DNA from: Patiria pectinifera | Taxonomy: Eukaryota; Echinodermata; Asteroidea; Valvatida; Asterinidae | Length of the DNA: 64,000 bases | Direction of reading: 5' to 3' | NCBI GenBank assembly: GCA_029964075.1 | Contig: CM057150.1 | Span: forward strand, 868,001-932,000 | In this document: positions 63,473 to 64,000 of the stretch, piece after piece | Layout of the letters: every line of letters begins with the position of its first letter | Position numbering within the stretch: position 1 is the stretch's first letter | Translations under genes and position numbers: made by a program | The notes under the pieces: generated by a model | What the model was told of the DNA's origin: nothing | Database searches by the model: none | What the model saw: the letters and a program-made list of their open reading frames with translations, nothing else

Positions 63473-64000
63473 TCATTCATTCATTCATAAATGGTTTATT
63501 AAATCAGCTTTCTCACCACCTATAGCGGAATTGTGTGAAGCTGTAACAATATATAATGCATTGATTTAAAAATAATAAAAAGTAATCATTACAATTATAC
63601 TATTATGAAATGATAAAGCTAAATTTAAGGAACCCAAAATTGTTAAAATAGCAAATCAACAATAACATGTTTAACACATTGAGAGGCATTTTGGACCATG
63701 ATTATTCCACTTATAATAATGCACTGTCTGATCTTGGCTCACAGGAGGGAAAACCTTTGTTTACAATTTGCCAAATATTGTGTTGTCTCTCAGCGTTTTA
63801 AGAGCTTGTTTAAAAAAACAAAAAACATTATGCTCATGCAATGGAACTTCGGCAAAACGGCATTTAACTGAATTTTATATGCTTGATCTTCGACAGTGTT
63901 TGGTGTAAGTGAACGAGAAAACCATTCAATTCATTGTGTATATGATTTTTGTTTTTGCTAAACCCTTTTTTTTTCTAAGCCAACATACTCATAATTTTAT
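63473..64000 (-). pseudogene. LINE insertion with inverted 5' part
   Basis: 63473-63679 reads on the minus strand as a LINE 3'UTR ending in AATAAA and an ATGAATGAATGA tail. From 63680 to the window edge the sequence switches to the reverse of 59171-59552, which puts the coding direction on the plus strand. A 3' end joined to an inverted upstream part is the pattern left by twin priming. It has a deletion of about 50 bp relative to the left arm. Confidence 0.55.

Overview
The window is eukaryotic DNA from an animal, most likely a marine invertebrate deuterostome such as an echinoderm or hemichordate. The evidence is spliced genes with GT-AG introns, AT-rich non-coding DNA full of TACATGTA-type motifs, tRNA-derived SINEs, and many families of small DNA transposons. 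The species cannot be fixed from the sequence alone. Host genes are sparse and mobile elements make up most of the recognisable content.

Layout. 1-9.5 kb has no gene I can support. It carries a mariner-type MITE with a TA duplication, a foldback element with a TTA duplication, a TTAA-flanked element and two GGCC-ended elements. 9500-9999 is an assembly gap. 10.36-11.68 kb holds the last two coding exons (+) of a Ser/Pro/Asn-rich protein of unknown function. 16.85-19.35 kb is a satellite of about eight 322-bp units. 24.3-31.2 kb holds a complete six-exon gene (-) that I reconstructed by splicing. It encodes a 353-aa lachesin/IgLON-like protein with a signal peptide, three Ig domains and a GPI-anchor tail. 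Its intron 1 contains an 851-bp palindromic element with a 9-bp duplication. A hAT-type element sits just upstream of its promoter.

36.1-45.75 kb is an apparently intact Ty3/gypsy-type LTR retrotransposon (-). It has two 971-bp LTRs that look identical, a 4-bp target duplication and a tRNA-Leu primer site. It has three ORFs: an 87-aa membrane microprotein, a 1910-aa Gag-Pol in one frame, and a 347-aa protein with two C2H2 zinc fingers in the position normally taken by env. A decayed relative at 61.7-63.5 kb keeps the zinc-finger ORF next to the end of Pol, so this ORF belongs to the family and is not an accident of one copy.

46.8-55.3 kb is a tandem duplication with an offset of about 4.28 kb. 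Each unit has a TATA promoter, a 410-aa protein with two LRAT/NlpC-P60-type domains, a 3'UTR intron that starts right after the stop codon, and a LINE remnant with an internal deletion. 55.9-64 kb is dense with transposons: two nested hAT-type elements with GGCCTTG arrays, two LTR-like sequences, LINE fragments including an inverted pair, and the gypsy relative.

The host genes show no operon-like relationship. What links the features is transposition: insertions in an intron, upstream of a promoter and inside one another, and a LINE that marks the breakpoint of the gene duplication. All assignments come from reading the sequence. No database search or alignment program was used.
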